Below, in pieces: positions 35,599 through 47,160 of a stretch of DNA of 64,000 bases (positions are counted from its first letter, which is position 1; each line of letters opens with the position of its first letter). The stretch is from Drosophila miranda (lineage: Eukaryota; Arthropoda; Insecta; Diptera; Drosophilidae). The notes beneath the pieces were generated by a model. The model worked only from the letters and a program-made list of their open reading frames with translations, was not told the DNA's origin and ran no database searches. Where the stretch lies: NCBI RefSeq assembly GCF_003369915.1, contig NC_046674.1, forward strand, positions 9,610,001 through 9,674,000, read 5' to 3'. The position numbers and the translations under genes are program-made.

Positions 35599-38500
35599 CA
35601 AAAACGCCGCGCGCAGGCGCAACGGCGTCTATCTCTTTCTCTCTTTCGCTCTTGCTCTCGCGGTTTGCGAATCGGGGGCCCAAAACATAAGAGAGACAAA
35701 AGCTGCGACTGCGACAATGTTTGGCAACCTATGCCCCCCTCCCTCTCTGAGTCTTTCCCTCTCTCTACAGTCGTTTTTTGGGGGGGGGGTAATCATATTT
35801 TGGTTGGGTTTTTTCTTCGATTCTTCGATTCTGCTGAAGACTGGAGGTCACTTCCATCCAAAGAAGAGAAGTATGATAGTCGTATCGGGTAATCCCTAGG
35901 AAATGACTAGAGTTCAAAGTCAGAGTCTCTAAGATAAGGTTTGTCGGAACTACATATCTTCAGAGAAAATTCGCTTAAAATACTATTTCAGAATGATCCT
36001 TACTCCATTAGCTCTAAGCGAAACAATCCTTGGAGAAGATTGGGTTTTAGAGATAGTTCCTCTGAAATATTAAAAAGTAAAAAGTATTTCCGGACTTAAA
36101 GAAAACATCTAAATAATAGATATTAAATTCAAGTGGGAGCTTCATAAAAAGATTTCCCTACGAAAGTTCTCTAAGGCAGAAAAATTGCATTAAAAATATC
36201 TTCTCTTATGAAGCGATTCCTCAGGAATGTATAGGGGTAAGGTCCCTTATACAGACTCTAAGTGGAACTGTTATTAGCAGCCTTCCCTCCGAAATAAAAA
36301 GGGTTCAGAGGTCTCTAAGAGAATGTCTTAACTAAAGACGAAACCAAAGAAAATCTCCCATAAAACTGTCATCCTCCGATGAAGCAATTCCCCTTGGGGA
36401 TGAATATTTTAAAATTATGTGTAAATTTCACATAAAGTCCAAATTAGTTCGCTCTGGTTTTTATTTTTATTTTTTTATGATGATTTTCATGTGGGATTTT
36501 GACCAAAAACACTTCCCGGAAAGGCTATGAACAACAGTTTGAGAAACACTAGAGAGACAGACAGACAGAAAGAAAGAGAGAGAAAAACCAAGCGAAAGAT
36601 TATGCAATTCTGCAATTATGAATTGGGTCAGAGAGGCCCGTGAGGGGGAGCGACTGAAACACCGAATGAATGAAAGGGGTTAAAGGGGTCTCTGGTTTGG
36701 GCATTGCCTCAAACCGGATCTTTTGGCATACATTCGTCTCTCACACGTCTCGTATCATCCCGTCTCTCTGCTCTGCCCTGCTTGGCCGAACGGACGCATG
36801 TACTGACGAACGGGCGGGATAGTCATCGGGGGTTCAGGCTTGTTTTAAAACCATGGTCAATGCAAACGTCATCAGAGTCGGTCATTCATTTTATTTGATT
36901 TCAATTTTCATGTCTCCCTCGCTGCTTTTGCCTTTGTGAATCAAAAGTGCTTTGCGGAATTACCCGAAGTTCACAAAAATTAGAGACATTCCCCTAGCGA
37001 TGATCACGTTCGCGTGCCGAACCGAACCCCATAATGACGATGATCTTCATTGGATCCAAGCCATGTTGTGTGTGGTCAGTGCTGTGGTTGGAGTGGAGTG
37101 CCAGTGCCAGTGCCTGTGCCGGTGGCTCTCCTCTCATTGTGATTCAGTGGCTCCACTCTGCTGTGTGTTTGTGTGCGATTGACCTTGGCTCAGGCGCCAA
37201 CAACCGACTCGACAAACATTTATCTACAGACACTTAAGTGTCGTTTTATGTTAAACATTCCAAGAAAGTTGATAATGGGGCTCAGATCGATCGAACGAAC
37301 GAACGAACGAAAATTATGCTAATCGCTTTGATTTACTCTCGAAACTCTTTTGAATAGCTCGTCGAGATCGTGGAGTTTTTATCAATCAGCTGCTTAGGTG
37401 TTAGCTACTGGTGGCGTAGTCTTTGACCATCGGGTTTTTTATGAGTCACTCGGACAGCAGCAATTTGTGCCTCTGGGTCTCTGGTGTTTGTTTGAAGGAG
37501 GTGCGTCGAACCTGATTCGAATTCGCATTCGCATTGGATCTAAAAAACTTTTGATGCTCTTCATACGGGTATTTCGGATCGGAAGAGGACTATGTTTGCG
37601 ATGGTAGAGTGTTTGGGGATAGTCTTCTTTTGATTCGGCTATCGGCAAGGCCCTATCTGCGCTGCCTCTCACGAACCCATGTGTAACAGTGGTTTTGCCA
37701 CTGCAAGAAATGTGAATGTGTGCGTGCCGATCGCTAAATTAATCTAGAAGATAATTGGCCTATAATTTGTATGCTGATAAGTTAAAATCTAGTCTAAAGT
37801 TGTCGAACATTTAACAAGTATTCAGTGTTCTCTCCATTCTCTTTGTTAAGCTTCCATGTAAAATCGTGTGCACTTAACTCACATTAGTCATTGTCTTTGC
37901 TTTGCCATTGGCTTTGTTGCTTAATATTTGGTATTCAGTAGTGCATCATTCTTTAAAATATATAAGTGTTCCCTTTTTTTTATTGAGGTCTTCCCCGAAT
38001 CGAACCTAGACCGTTGTCCATGAAAAATAACACTATAGCGCCTGATAAATTGTAATTTAAGATAATTTTATATATTTTGAATATTAATTATTATAGTTAT
38101 TTTTAGGTTTTTCCTGGTTCATCGTATGCCTATTTGCACCGTTCATTCATTTATAAGGTAATTACTTTTAAGGTATTTATGTCTTCGGTTTGCTACAGCT
38201 CCGAAACTATTGTATGTATTTGTATTTTTCCTGTTAAAAATAATTTGACAGTTAGCTGGAAACTTGGAAGCTATTGGTAAATCCCAGTACGAGTGGTCTG
38301 GCAATAGTTTGAACTTGAACTTAGGCCTCGTCCAGGCCGGCTATAGCTATGACAGCTAATGCCACACAGAGGCATAGAGTGCCACACTGAGGAGAGTAGA
38401 GTGTGTAATCCGCGCTGATGATGGGTTTACAGGTTCAGGGGCAGGGGCAGGGGCAGAGGCAGGCAATGGGAGTGAGTGTTGTTTTCCTGTATTTGCATCT

Positions 38501-41500
38501 ATTTTTTGCACATTTCTTGGCTATTGCAACATGGTTCGTGTTGCCAACTTGTTAATTGTTTGCCCAAATAGGTTCGAATGGGGCTTGTGTTTGCTCCAAA
38601 TAGTCATCGCCTATCTACCGCCTTCCTCTGGTAATGTGTCTCCTCCCTTGGCGAAGCAAAACCAGCCGCAGTTCAAGTCCAAAATCGTTGTGTCTCCAAA
38701 TCCGAAAAGAGCTTTGAATGAAGCCGAAGGTCGAAGTGTGCCAGCTCCCGATTTGTGTCAATTGCTCAACAAATTGAGTATTGAGTATTGAGTCTAGAGT
38801 GAGGCCTCCCACCCACACACAGCCCCTCCACACACAAAAAACCATTTGGCAATCGCTTAAGCCAGACTCTGATCTGTGAGTTTTTTAGGTGTAGCTTTTG
38901 CAGTTGCAGTGGCAGCTGGTGCTGCAACTGCATCTGTGCCATGGATTTACCCAAACTCCAAAATGGTGGGGAAAATCCCCAGGAAAACCATAAGTAACTC
39001 TTTTTTTGGGGGCTGTCTACCACTTCGGCCCGGTCTCTAGCCAATTCTCGATTTGTTTGCCGGCTGCTGCTTTGGCTTTGTTGTTGGCTTGGGCCTTGGG
39101 GAAACCCCAGTGAAGTGTGTGGCTATCGACGCTTGGCTGACGCTTGCTTTTCGGCTTACATAACAATGCAGCAGGCAGCAGCAAGCAGCAGCAGTCGTGT
39201 GCGGTGCATTGAGCCGGTCTGCCCGCCTGCCTGCCGCCTGCCCCGTCTATTCGGACCTCCCTCCCTGGGGGCTTATGATTCATTTTGGAGCTGATTTGAT
39301 TGGACTTGTTGCTTCGATTCGCTTTGGCTGGTTTTGTGTGTGTTTAAACGTTGCTTTTTCTTTGCTTTCGGCTTTCTGCTTTGTTTTGTTTTGTTTTGCT
39401 CGCTTAGCATACGAGTATATGCATCTGGCATTTTAATGGGGATTGCCTTACGGGTATACTCTTTCGGAAGAGAGTAATGGGAATATAAGCATTGTCTTGT
39501 AACGACAGAAAACCATTAAACATCATTACACTGCATAGCACTGCATAGAGCATTCATTTTGCTGGATATTAAAGAACCATAAAGATCAGATCACAATATA
39601 GTACAATTTCACAAGAAAAAATCCTTTAAAAAACTAATACTATCCAAACGTTCTAATATTCATACTGAAAACCATTAAACATCTTTACACGTATTCCTTA
39701 GCGCCATATAGAGAGGAATTCAAACTAGTCTTTCAGCTTTAAATTTATACGAATGGAGCACTGCATAGAGCATTCATTTTGCTGTATAATAAAGAACAAT
39801 AAAGATCAGATCACAATATAGTAAAATTTCACTAGGTAAAAAAGTAATACTATCCAAACGTTCTAATATTCATACTGTATGTATATTTTAAGGATACTTC
39901 CACTGAATCCAATCTAAATTGGAGCTTCCACTGGAATTAGAGTCCTGTTTAGGAGTACACAATTGGATTCACTGATTCATTTCAGGAAACGTTGATTCAG
40001 GCAGGTCTGTCTCTGCGGCGAACGATGGATCGAGAGGGTATCCATGCCTTTGCTTGAAGCGGTAGCTTTTCCTTTCTGGTTTATTGGCTTTTTGTTTTTG
40101 CGAAATTACCTGTAATAAATTCGATGCGTATGGCTAAATCGAATCATTTGCTGTAGCACTGTAATTATCATAGTTGGGCAAACCCTCAAGGTCGTTCACC
40201 CACACCCACGCCCACACCCACACCCAGACCCACATTGTGTGATCAGCATACAGGCATTTAGGTATATTTTACAAGTAAATATGATTTTCTGTTTGGGAGA
40301 GAGTGATTCATCATGTCTCCAGCAGACATCTCTCCCTATTTTACAGTACACTTACCCCTCTCTCTTCCCCCCCCCCCCCTCCCCCCCTCTCTCTCTCTCT
40401 CTGACTGTACCTTTTGTTGCATAATGTTTTAAATTATTTCACCCGCATCTAATGGTGGCTTTTGTTGATGTATCTGCCGCTGCTGCTAGTGCCCTTTCAC
40501 CGCACAGAAACCCCACACTCCACACTCCACTCCGTGGCTCATTTAACACGGCTTATTGTCTTCATTGTCTCTCAGCCAAATAAATTCATGTCTGAGGCAT
40601 TTGTAAATTAATTTCAAGCCGAGATTCGAGGGGAGGGAGACTTCCGTTTTCCCCCCAAGTTTAAGGGAAAGTTTGCGACTGTTTTTCCCCAATGATAATT
40701 CATCTCTGGTTTCGGAATCGCATCAAAAATTTATCATGTTAGGGGGTATGCCTAAAGTTCTTGGAAAAACTTTCTTCGGCTTAAGGTTTTTTTTGCTTCT
40801 TTATTTGCTTATCCACTTATGCTAAGTGCTTTGCCTTTTGATATCCCCAATTCACATCCACAGACGAAATGTATCTCGTCGTAGTACATCTCTCGCTTAT
40901 TAAATTCACTTTGATTCGAGAAGAGTTGCGCATCCTGAAGGACCCCCCCATGGGTGAGGGCAGCTCGAAGAATAGGATGACAGCATAACGATGCATTCAA
41001 GTGGCGTTTTTGATAAACAAACAAACCGATTACACAGCGGTCGACCCATCCAACCACCGCACCACCCACTGTGCCAATTGACGGTGCTTCCAATCAGATC
41101 CCAAAGCCACAGACCCACAGAGCCTGAGAGCCTCAGAGCCAGGGCCAGGGCCATGGACAAATGCAATGAACCCGAAAGCCCCAGGAAAGGAAAGGATACG
41201 AGACTCCCCGGAGAATATAATAGTGGAGTATGGTGGAGGGAGGCAGGGAGGAGCACGCACCCCACGATTTGCAGTGTCCACTTTTGGGGGTGGTCTTTAG
41301 CTGTATTGCCTCTACAGCCGCCTAAAAGGCTGCTATGGCCACAGACGACTATTCCAACGATGGGGAAACTGCGCCTCAAAGCGGCCGCTGTTGCATCACT
41401 GTTTGGCCTGGTGTGCGCCTGGTGCCTGCCTAGATGCCTCCAGGTGCCTGAGAGTGACAGCTATTGAAGATACCTGTTCCACTGGGGATGGAAAGACAAT

Positions 41501-42494
41501 GCTTTGGGTAGCTAATCGATAGATGGATTGATACTTTGACCTTAATGCCGGGATAGAAACTGCATCCGCCCATTTATGTAATTAGAGAAGGCACAACTAT
41601 CCTTCGTCCTGGTCCTGGTGCCGGGCCTGGTCGAGAACGTATTCTGCGTCATATCTGTTGGACAGACTTTGCCTGGGATTGCGGTTCATTCACTTGAGCA
41701 GAGACTTGCATAATCTGTAGAGCTTCGATCTTCTGTCTCTGTCTTTTCGGTGCGTCTAACCTTTGGCTTCTCCCCTCAAGCACGGTTGAAGGTTCAAGGT
41801 TTTCAATTTCATAAATTTCGAGAGAATCTATGGGAAAAGGCGCAGACCCGTACTCGTATGCGTATCTATAGTGTTTATCCCACCTGGCTGCCGTCGAATG
41901 GCTTCCAATTGTTGCTTGTTTTTGTCACTCTCGATGGAGAGACAATAACACACAGTGTACTCTGGATACTCGGTTCTGGGTACTGGGTTAAAGGCCTCAA
42001 TCAATGGTCAGCCTCATTCTCCTAGAACACATTTTGGGCTTTCGGCTACTGACCCGAGGTCATCATTCCTGGGGGAATGTTCTGGCATTCGGCAGGATGG
42101 CATGGCCCATGGAATAATGTCGAGACATTTGCGTACGGCACGTCAATCCACACCCATCCTCCGTTCTCCAACAGAAAAATAGAGAAACGAAATATTTATT
42201 TCCAAATGTAGGTATTATTTCGTGCGTTTGTGGATGTTGATTCATCTCGAGTGACGTCAGTGGCACTCAATCAGAAGTGCAGCATAGCGCGAAATTTAAT
42301 TGGCAATCGACTGGCAGTCGTCGTCTCTCCCCCCCCAAAAAAGGATTGGTAGAGACTCCTCCTGTCAGTCCACAGACATTGCATTGTGTGCTTTTGGAAT
42401 TTGTTATATTTTATTGTGCGTTTCGAGAGCGTAAATCCAATGGGTCTGGGTGCTTCAGTGCTTAGAAAATCATGCTGTATTCAGTGCTCGGAAT
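35599..42494. other. 6.9-kb region without a recognisable gene
   Basis: No open frame here has recognisable protein character. Contents noted: CTCTAAG-rich degenerate repeats (35925-36400), a CGAA run near 37296-37312, a possible DINE-1 fragment near 39445-39480, a direct duplication at 39508-39877, and a C-run followed by CT repeats at about 40369-40402. It probably holds enhancers for the flanking genes. Confidence 0.4.
39508..39877 (+). repeat. Direct duplication, about 160 bases, second copy with an insert
   Basis: Copy 1 (39508-39667) and copy 2 (39667-39877) both open GAAAACCATTAAACATC and close TATCCAAACGTTCTAATATT then CATACTG. They share GCACTGCATAGAGCATTCAT and AAAGATCAGATCACAATATA. 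Copy 2 carries about 65 extra bases after its first 24 or so. Near-identity of the shared part points to a fairly recent event. Confidence 0.85.
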
Positions 42495-42851
42495 TTACTT
42501 TCTGTAGAGAGAGTTGGTGGTCCCATAGAACGGATAGCTCCAGGTGGGCGGATAGTGCAGAGTTGTCCGGAGAGCGGGTGCCAGGAGCGGCGTGAGCCGC
42601 GGCGCAGTGCGATGGACAATGGTGGAGCTCTGATGCGAGACGGCAGTGGGTACATGCTCCAGCAGATTGCCCACTCGGGCCAGCGTGGGCTCCTGGTGCA
42701 GCGTCAGCAGTGGATGATAGATGTGGAGTTCAGCCTGCCCCCCAGCCACGAGGGAGAGGAGTACAACTGCCACAAGGAGACACTGAAAGAAGGAACTCAA
42801 ATGAGAGAGATTCTCTTCCGAGGTTACTCCTCTTACCAATTGCTTCGGCAT
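42495..42851 (-). CDS. Retinin-like secreted protein
   Basis: Exons 42851-42837 (MPKQL) and 42782-42495, phase 0, 54-base intron, 100 residues. The two join into a signal peptide, MPKQLCLLVAVVLLSLVAGG. The retinin-like core is EPTLARVGNLLEHVPTAVSH then QSSTIVH, followed by PALRTTLHYPP. The same order occurs in retinin, its upstream neighbour on the same strand, so the two are tandem duplicates. Retinin-like proteins are secreted and found in cuticle and corneal lens surfaces; the exact role of this one is unknown. A TATA box lies 60 bases upstream of the ATG. Confidence 0.88.
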   Translation of the reverse strand: MPKQLVRGVTSEENLSHLSSFFQCLLVAVVLLSLVAGGQAELHIYHPLLTLHQEPTLARVGNLLEHVPTAVSHQSSTIVHRTAPRLTPLLAPALRTTLHYPPTWSYPFYGTTNSLYRK

Positions 42852-42911
42852 CTTCGTTGATTCTTCAATGTCTGGGCATCGACTGTTGGCTGAAAATGAA
42901 GACGAAGCCAC

Positions 42912-42918
42912 TTTTATA
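42912..42918 (-). promoter_or_regulatory. TATA box of the retinin-like gene at 42.5 kb
   Basis: Reads TATAAAA on the minus strand. Confidence 0.75.
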
Positions 42919-43410
42919 GTCCAGCCGAGAGTGGAGAACGGACCACTGCATTCTAATTGAGATTGAGTGGCCCTTCTAGCCCTTGAGCATGGCTCATGTT
43001 CCGCCTCTCCCTAATCCTCCAGAGATCACAGATCACAGATCGCTGATTGCACAGCAGAAGATGTGGTATGTGGCATGTGGCATATTTATTGTTGTCGTGG
43101 GCTGGAGCCGTGTTTTCTTTATTGATTTCCTGTCACCGCCCCAGGAATGCAAACAACCCAGAGAACTGCAGTTGCGGATGCAGATTCTTTATTGCAGAGA
43201 ATAGTTCTACAGAAAATGGCAGAGAAGAGAAGAGACTAAAAGAGAAGACAGGACAAAAGACAGAAAACAGTTCGGAGACAGAGAAGAGACAGACAAGTCT
43301 GTTGGTTAGGGAAGAGAAGTATAGCTAGAAGTGGGTTTTGGCGAGTTGTTCATCTTGTTCGTTCTTTGGTTTCCGTGACTGTGGTGCCCTCGAAGGTCTT
43401 CAGTGGGCCC

Positions 43411-44062
43411 TTAGTTCCGGAGCAGGACCAGGCGAGGATCGGCGGAGGACAGGGTCCAGAGGAGCGGCGGCTGCTGGCGAACCAGTTTTGTGGTGCGCAC
43501 GGCCGGTGCCACGATGGGGGTGACCAGGCGACGGTGGTCGTGGACAATGGTCTGGCTCTGGTGGGACACAGCGGTGGGAACATGCTGCACCACCTCCCCC
43601 ACCTTGGCTACAGTGGGCTCCTGGATGGTGAGCACAGTCCGTAGCCCGGAACGAGCGGCCACAATCAGAGGCAGGGGCACGGAGACGGGTATTCCAGACA
43701 AGAGGCGGGCATCGATGGTGTCCGAGCTGCCGCTGGAGGACTGCGAGAGCTGATCAGAGGAGGAGGAATCCTCTTCCTGGTCCTTCTCCTCGCTTTGAGC
43801 AGCAGCAGCAGTAGCGGCAGCGGCAGCAGAGGCAGCACGACTCTCAGAAAGCTCTTCGGAATCCTCGCTGGCCAGAGGCAGGAGCTGCGAGGACTTGCCA
43901 GAGCTCAGAGCCAACAAATTGGAGGGCCACTCCAGGCCGGCTGCCTCGGAGGATCCGGCAAGGATGAGCACAATGGCCAGGACGGGAAGGCACTGTGAAG
44001 GAGTACCCTATTCTGTATTTGGCCTTGGTGTTTCCTGAATGATCACTCACCACTCTGGACAT
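43411..44062 (-). CDS. retinin: Retinin, corneal-lens surface protein
   Basis: Exons 44062-44051 (MSRV) and 43992-43411, phase 0, 197 residues. Signal peptide MSRVCLPVLAIVLILAGSS. An Ala/Ser/Glu/Gln-rich low-complexity part covers about residues 45-100. The retinin-like domain follows: EPTVAKVGEVVQHVPTAVSH, then QSQTIVHDHRRLVTPIVAP. The C-terminus is hydrophobic with PPLLWTLSS. In Drosophila, retinin with corneal waxes forms the nanocoating of the eye lens. It matches the remembered melanogaster protein nearly end to end. It is packed closely: its TATA box is only about 90 bases from the poly(A) signal of the Dpy-30-motif gene on the same strand. Confidence 0.93.
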
Positions 44063-44162
44063 GATCGCTGGCTTTCTCTGGTACTGGATCTGGTTCTGAG
44101 GAACACTTGTGACTAGGTCAATGCCGTCGAATGACTGATGATTGGGAAGATCCCAAGGGCTG

Positions 44163-44170
44163 TATTTATA
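44163..44170 (-). promoter_or_regulatory. TATA box of retinin
   Basis: Reads TATAAATA on the minus strand, about 100 bases upstream of the start codon. Confidence 0.75.
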
Positions 44171-44314
44171 GCCCCCAGTCCCCCAGAGGCGTCTCGCTTC
44201 AGTGGCCAAAGAAATGCAACGTTCAATGAGGCTAAACAGAAACCAGAACAGCATTTATTCAAACATCTGATAATTTGAAATTTGATTTGATTTGAAATTC
44301 GATTCAGTATTCAG

Positions 44315-44695
44315 TCAGAGGATGTGTTTGGGCAGCTTAATGTCGCACTTCAGCCTGTCCTGCAGCCAGAACTTCTCCAGATATCCGATGGGATCCCGCG
44401 GCTGTTCGCGGGCCACAGCCAGCATCCCCTCCATCAGAATGGGCACCACCTGCAGCTCCAAGTAGGTGCGCTTCTCCTCTGGCGAGCGATAGAAGTTGGG
44501 TCTGTTGCACTCCGGCTCTGCCTTTGGTGACGCCTTCTTCTTTGGCTTCTCGATTGGTGGACAGTCGATGGCTTTGGCACCTGTAGTCTTTTGCTTGGCC
44601 TTTTGCTTGGATTTGTTCTCCATGGATTGGACTTTTGTCAGCTTGCGGGGACTTTTGGGGGAAGTTTTGGATTTTAGTGCTAGTTTGCTCAACAT
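44315..44695 (-). CDS. Small basic protein with a Dpy-30 motif
   Basis: Single exon, 126 residues. The first 65 residues are very basic (Lys/Ser/Pro/Thr-rich: KSKTSPKSPRKLTKVQ, KSKQKAKQKTTGAK). The C-terminal 60 carry a Dpy-30-like dimerisation helix pair (YLELQVVPILMEGMLAVA, then REQPRDPIGYLEKFWL). Dpy-30 motifs dock onto AKAP-type amphipathic helices in COMPASS complexes or in cilia/flagella. The basic tail and intronless structure resemble testis-type flagellar proteins, but that is inference. No signal peptide, so it is unrelated to the secreted proteins around it. AATAAA on the minus strand lies at 44259-44254. Confidence 0.75.
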   Translation of the reverse strand: MLSKLALKSKTSPKSPRKLTKVQSMENKSKQKAKQKTTGAKAIDCPPIEKPKKKASPKAEPECNRPNFYRSPEEKRTYLELQVVPILMEGMLAVAREQPRDPIGYLEKFWLQDRLKCDIKLPKHIL

Positions 44696-45315
44696 TTTGG
44701 GGCGTTGAGAGTGGGGAGGGAAATGATCTGATTGAGTATGAGATTGTTACGAGTATATCAAAGACAACTTTAACCGAAAATATTTCAATTTCTCTTTGAA
44801 ATTCTGCGTGTGCGGTAAATGTGCGATAAATGCACGATAGACTCTCGATAAATACGGTAACGGGGCTGCCACTCTTTGCCACTTGAATTATCCAGAGGGT
44901 TACCCATAAGTCGCAAAGAAATGTGGCATTCCCCTTCCTCATAAATGCACTCCCTAATGGAGATTTCATTTACTAATATACTTATTTATTTTCAAACGGA
45001 AATTTCACAGTACGATAAACGACAGCTAGACGATTATACTTGGAGCGCTCATTCCGCTCCTCCAGCCTCGCGCCCTCCTCGAGGTAGGCAGAGCTCCTCT
45101 AAGCTGATTAGCATGTACCCCACGCGTAACCCGATCAAGCGGAACATCTGCCGCCACGTGTCGTGTCTCCATCGCTTGGCTGAGTGGCGAGTGGCAGTGG
45201 CAAGTGGCAGTGACAGCGGCAGGGAGGAAACCTAAGCCGCTTAACGTCTCCTTCCCCTAAGAGCCCCCTGAAGAGGGTATAGGGAGTTCTTCAGTGCTTC
45301 TGATGGCGCAATCTT
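44696..45315. other. Spacer
   Basis: Upstream of the Dpy-30-motif gene and downstream of the TRIC-like gene. It contains GCGATAAATG/ACGATAGACT/TCGATAAATA repeats (about 44822-44855). No gene recognised. Confidence 0.4.
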
Positions 45316-46306
45316 TCAGTGCCGTTGACGGTTTAAATCAAATTTTGAAAACGTTCTCCTTTGCCTTTTGTCAGGCTTTGGATAGCGTTTAAAAAACTTG
45401 GTCAAGTCCGCCGTGAGGCCGCCGAAGAAGGTGTAGCGCATGCGGGTCTCCATCAACCAGACAAAGTGCTCCGTCCGATAGGCCAGCGACAGATACTTGT
45501 AGGTATTGACGAACACCAGGGTGTAGACCTGCAGCTGGTTCCGCGTCAGCCCAAGGAGCAGGGGACTTTGATGGATGTCCAGTGCGAATAGACAGGATAT
45601 GACAAGAGCCAGCTTCGAGTTTCTGTGTGGGAGAACAGGCATGAGGTATAAGATGAGGGATAGAAGAGTACTCCAGCTCCTGTGCACCCACATGCTCAGC
45701 TTGATGTACGCCATCTGGTTGTGCTGGCACCGGTTGATGAGGATCGCGGCCACGGGCTTCAGGAGCTCGGCCCCACTGCCCATGATAGTGCCAACGACCA
45801 GCATGGCCACTGGGGCATTGCCATAGAGATTCCCGGCCAGGGTCACACCCTTGTCGATGAGCTGCACCTGGCTGATAGTCGACATGGTCGTGGCCAGGAT
45901 GCGAAAGAACAGGGTCTGCGCCACCGCATGTCCCAGGTCAAAGGGGCAGTAGAAGATGAGGTACCTAGCCGGAAGGGAGAGGGGATTATCAGATGACTCC
46001 TGACTTTTCGACTGTACATTCCACTCACCACATGCAAGAGCTTAGGAGCACGTCGGCGCTGTTGCAGAGCGGCTCCAGGGGCAGAGTGCCCAGCAGGAGG
46101 TTGCCCAGGATGTCGCCCGCATAGATGAGCATCAAATTGGTAAGCCACAGGGAAAAGGGCTCCCACTCCAGGCAGCTCCTGCGCTTGACCTTGGGCCCGC
46201 TCCTCGATTCGATCTCCTCGCGCAGCTGCTCCGCGATTAGGGAGTAGTGGAGGGTGCGGAATAGGATGTGGTTGGGGAACTGCCTGAGGATCAGCTGTGC
46301 ATTCAT
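45316..46306 (-). CDS. Divergent TRIC (TMEM38) cation-channel paralogue
   Basis: Exons 46306-46029 and 45964-45316, joined inside a Trp codon (TG|G), 308 residues. The joint restores CMWYLIFYCPFDLGHAVAQ, the central TRIC signature. N-terminal segments fit TRIC as well (NLMLIYAGDILGNLLLG then PLEPLCNSADVLL). Hydrophobic segments alternate as in this channel: TRIC trimers conduct K+ across the ER membrane to balance Ca2+ release. However, the KEVxR motif that binds PIP2 in TRIC is replaced: the matching stretch is MSTISQVQLIDKG. The glycine-rich loop reads GTIMGSGAELL. The tail is basic (RYPKPDKRQRRTFSKFDLNR), consistent with ER retention. It is probably a fast-evolving paralogue of the main fly TRIC. 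The Met at 46306 is preferred over an upstream in-frame one lying in a CA repeat. Confidence 0.82.
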
Positions 46307-46322
46307 CGCGACCAGCTGTCCT

Positions 46323-46350
46323 GCACACACACACACACACACACACACAC
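46323..46350. repeat. CA dinucleotide repeat
   Basis: About 14 CA units, immediately upstream of the TRIC-like start codon and so probably in its 5' leader. Confidence 0.9.
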
Positions 46351-46558
46351 TGCTGCTGTTTGCTCCTAAAATCTGCTTAGCTTGCTACTGGCTCTTGGGT
46401 CTGCGATCGAATGATCTATGACCTATAAATTTTGCGATCGGTCTTCGATTGATTCTTGCACTTTTTTCATATAAAATCCAAAGAGTTTTGTCTTAAAATC
46501 TAATGAGTGTAAAAAACGAATGTAATAAACGAAATGTTGACAGGAGAAGCGCCGCTCT

Positions 46559-47110
46559 CTACACTGGGGACGACAATAGTCGTAGGTTCTGGTGCTCATC
46601 GTAGGTCCTCGCCGAGAGGCTGCGTGGTCCGGGGATTAGGGAGGCGAAGCTTATGTTCCGCACGGGCTTAATCCGTGGCAGCATCTGATGGACAACTGGT
46701 CGGGCGGAGTACGTGAGATGGGCAGGGGTTTGGCTTGGACTTGGGCTTGTGCTCTGGATGGACACGAGGTGCTGCTGGGGCTGCTCCTCCTTGTGGTAGC
46801 TAACGATGCGCACTGTGGGCTGTTCCACCAGCTGTTGATGCTGTTGATGATGTTGATGCTGCTGCTGCTGCTGCTGGAGGATTAGCGATGGCTTTGCTGG
46901 CGAGAGTCGTGTGAAGCTCTGGTGGGAGATGGCGCTGGCTGTCTGTCCATTGCCATGCAGGATTGTGGCTGCCTGGCTCTGGCTGTGGCTCCCACTCAGA
47001 CAAAGGAGCAGTACCAGATATAAAGCCTGTTGAAGAGTGGAATAGCTGAAGCATGACTTATTGCTGGATGTGTGTGGGTGTTTACTCACGGCTCTGATTG
47101 AGATGCGCAT
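46559..47110 (-). CDS. Divergent retinin-like secreted protein with polyglutamine
   Basis: Exons 47110-47090 (MRISIRA) and 47026-46559, phase 0, 162 residues. Signal peptide MRISIRAALYLVLLLCLSG. A weak retinin-like core is seen (HGNGQTASAISHQSFTRLSP), then a Gln/His-rich run near residue 60 and a Ser/Pro-rich middle. The C-terminal half (VRNISFASLIPGPRSLSART) resembles nothing I know. The shared gene plan and the SHQS core place it in the cluster family. Secreted, function unknown. Confidence 0.82.
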   Translation of the reverse strand: MRISIRAVSKHPHTSSNKSCFSYSTLQQALYLVLLLCLSGSHSQSQAATILHGNGQTASAISHQSFTRLSPAKPSLILQQQQQQHQHHQQHQQLVEQPTVRIVSYHKEEQPQQHLVSIQSTSPSPSQTPAHLTYSARPVVHQMLPRIKPVRNISFASLIPGPRSLSARTYDEHQNLRLLSSPV

Positions 47111-47160
47111 GATGGTCCCTTGAGTGGAGAACTAATTACCGTTAAGCGTGTGCCGCTGCC

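Noticed and set aside
37985-38035. tRNA-like stretch with TCGAACCTAGACC
   Set aside because: The TCGAACC box resembles an antisense T-loop, but no acceptor stem or anticodon arm can be folded around it.
46029-46306. Odorant or gustatory receptor
   Set aside because: A multi-pass protein of about 300 residues first suggested this, but the WYLIFYCPFDL core and order of segments match TRIC.
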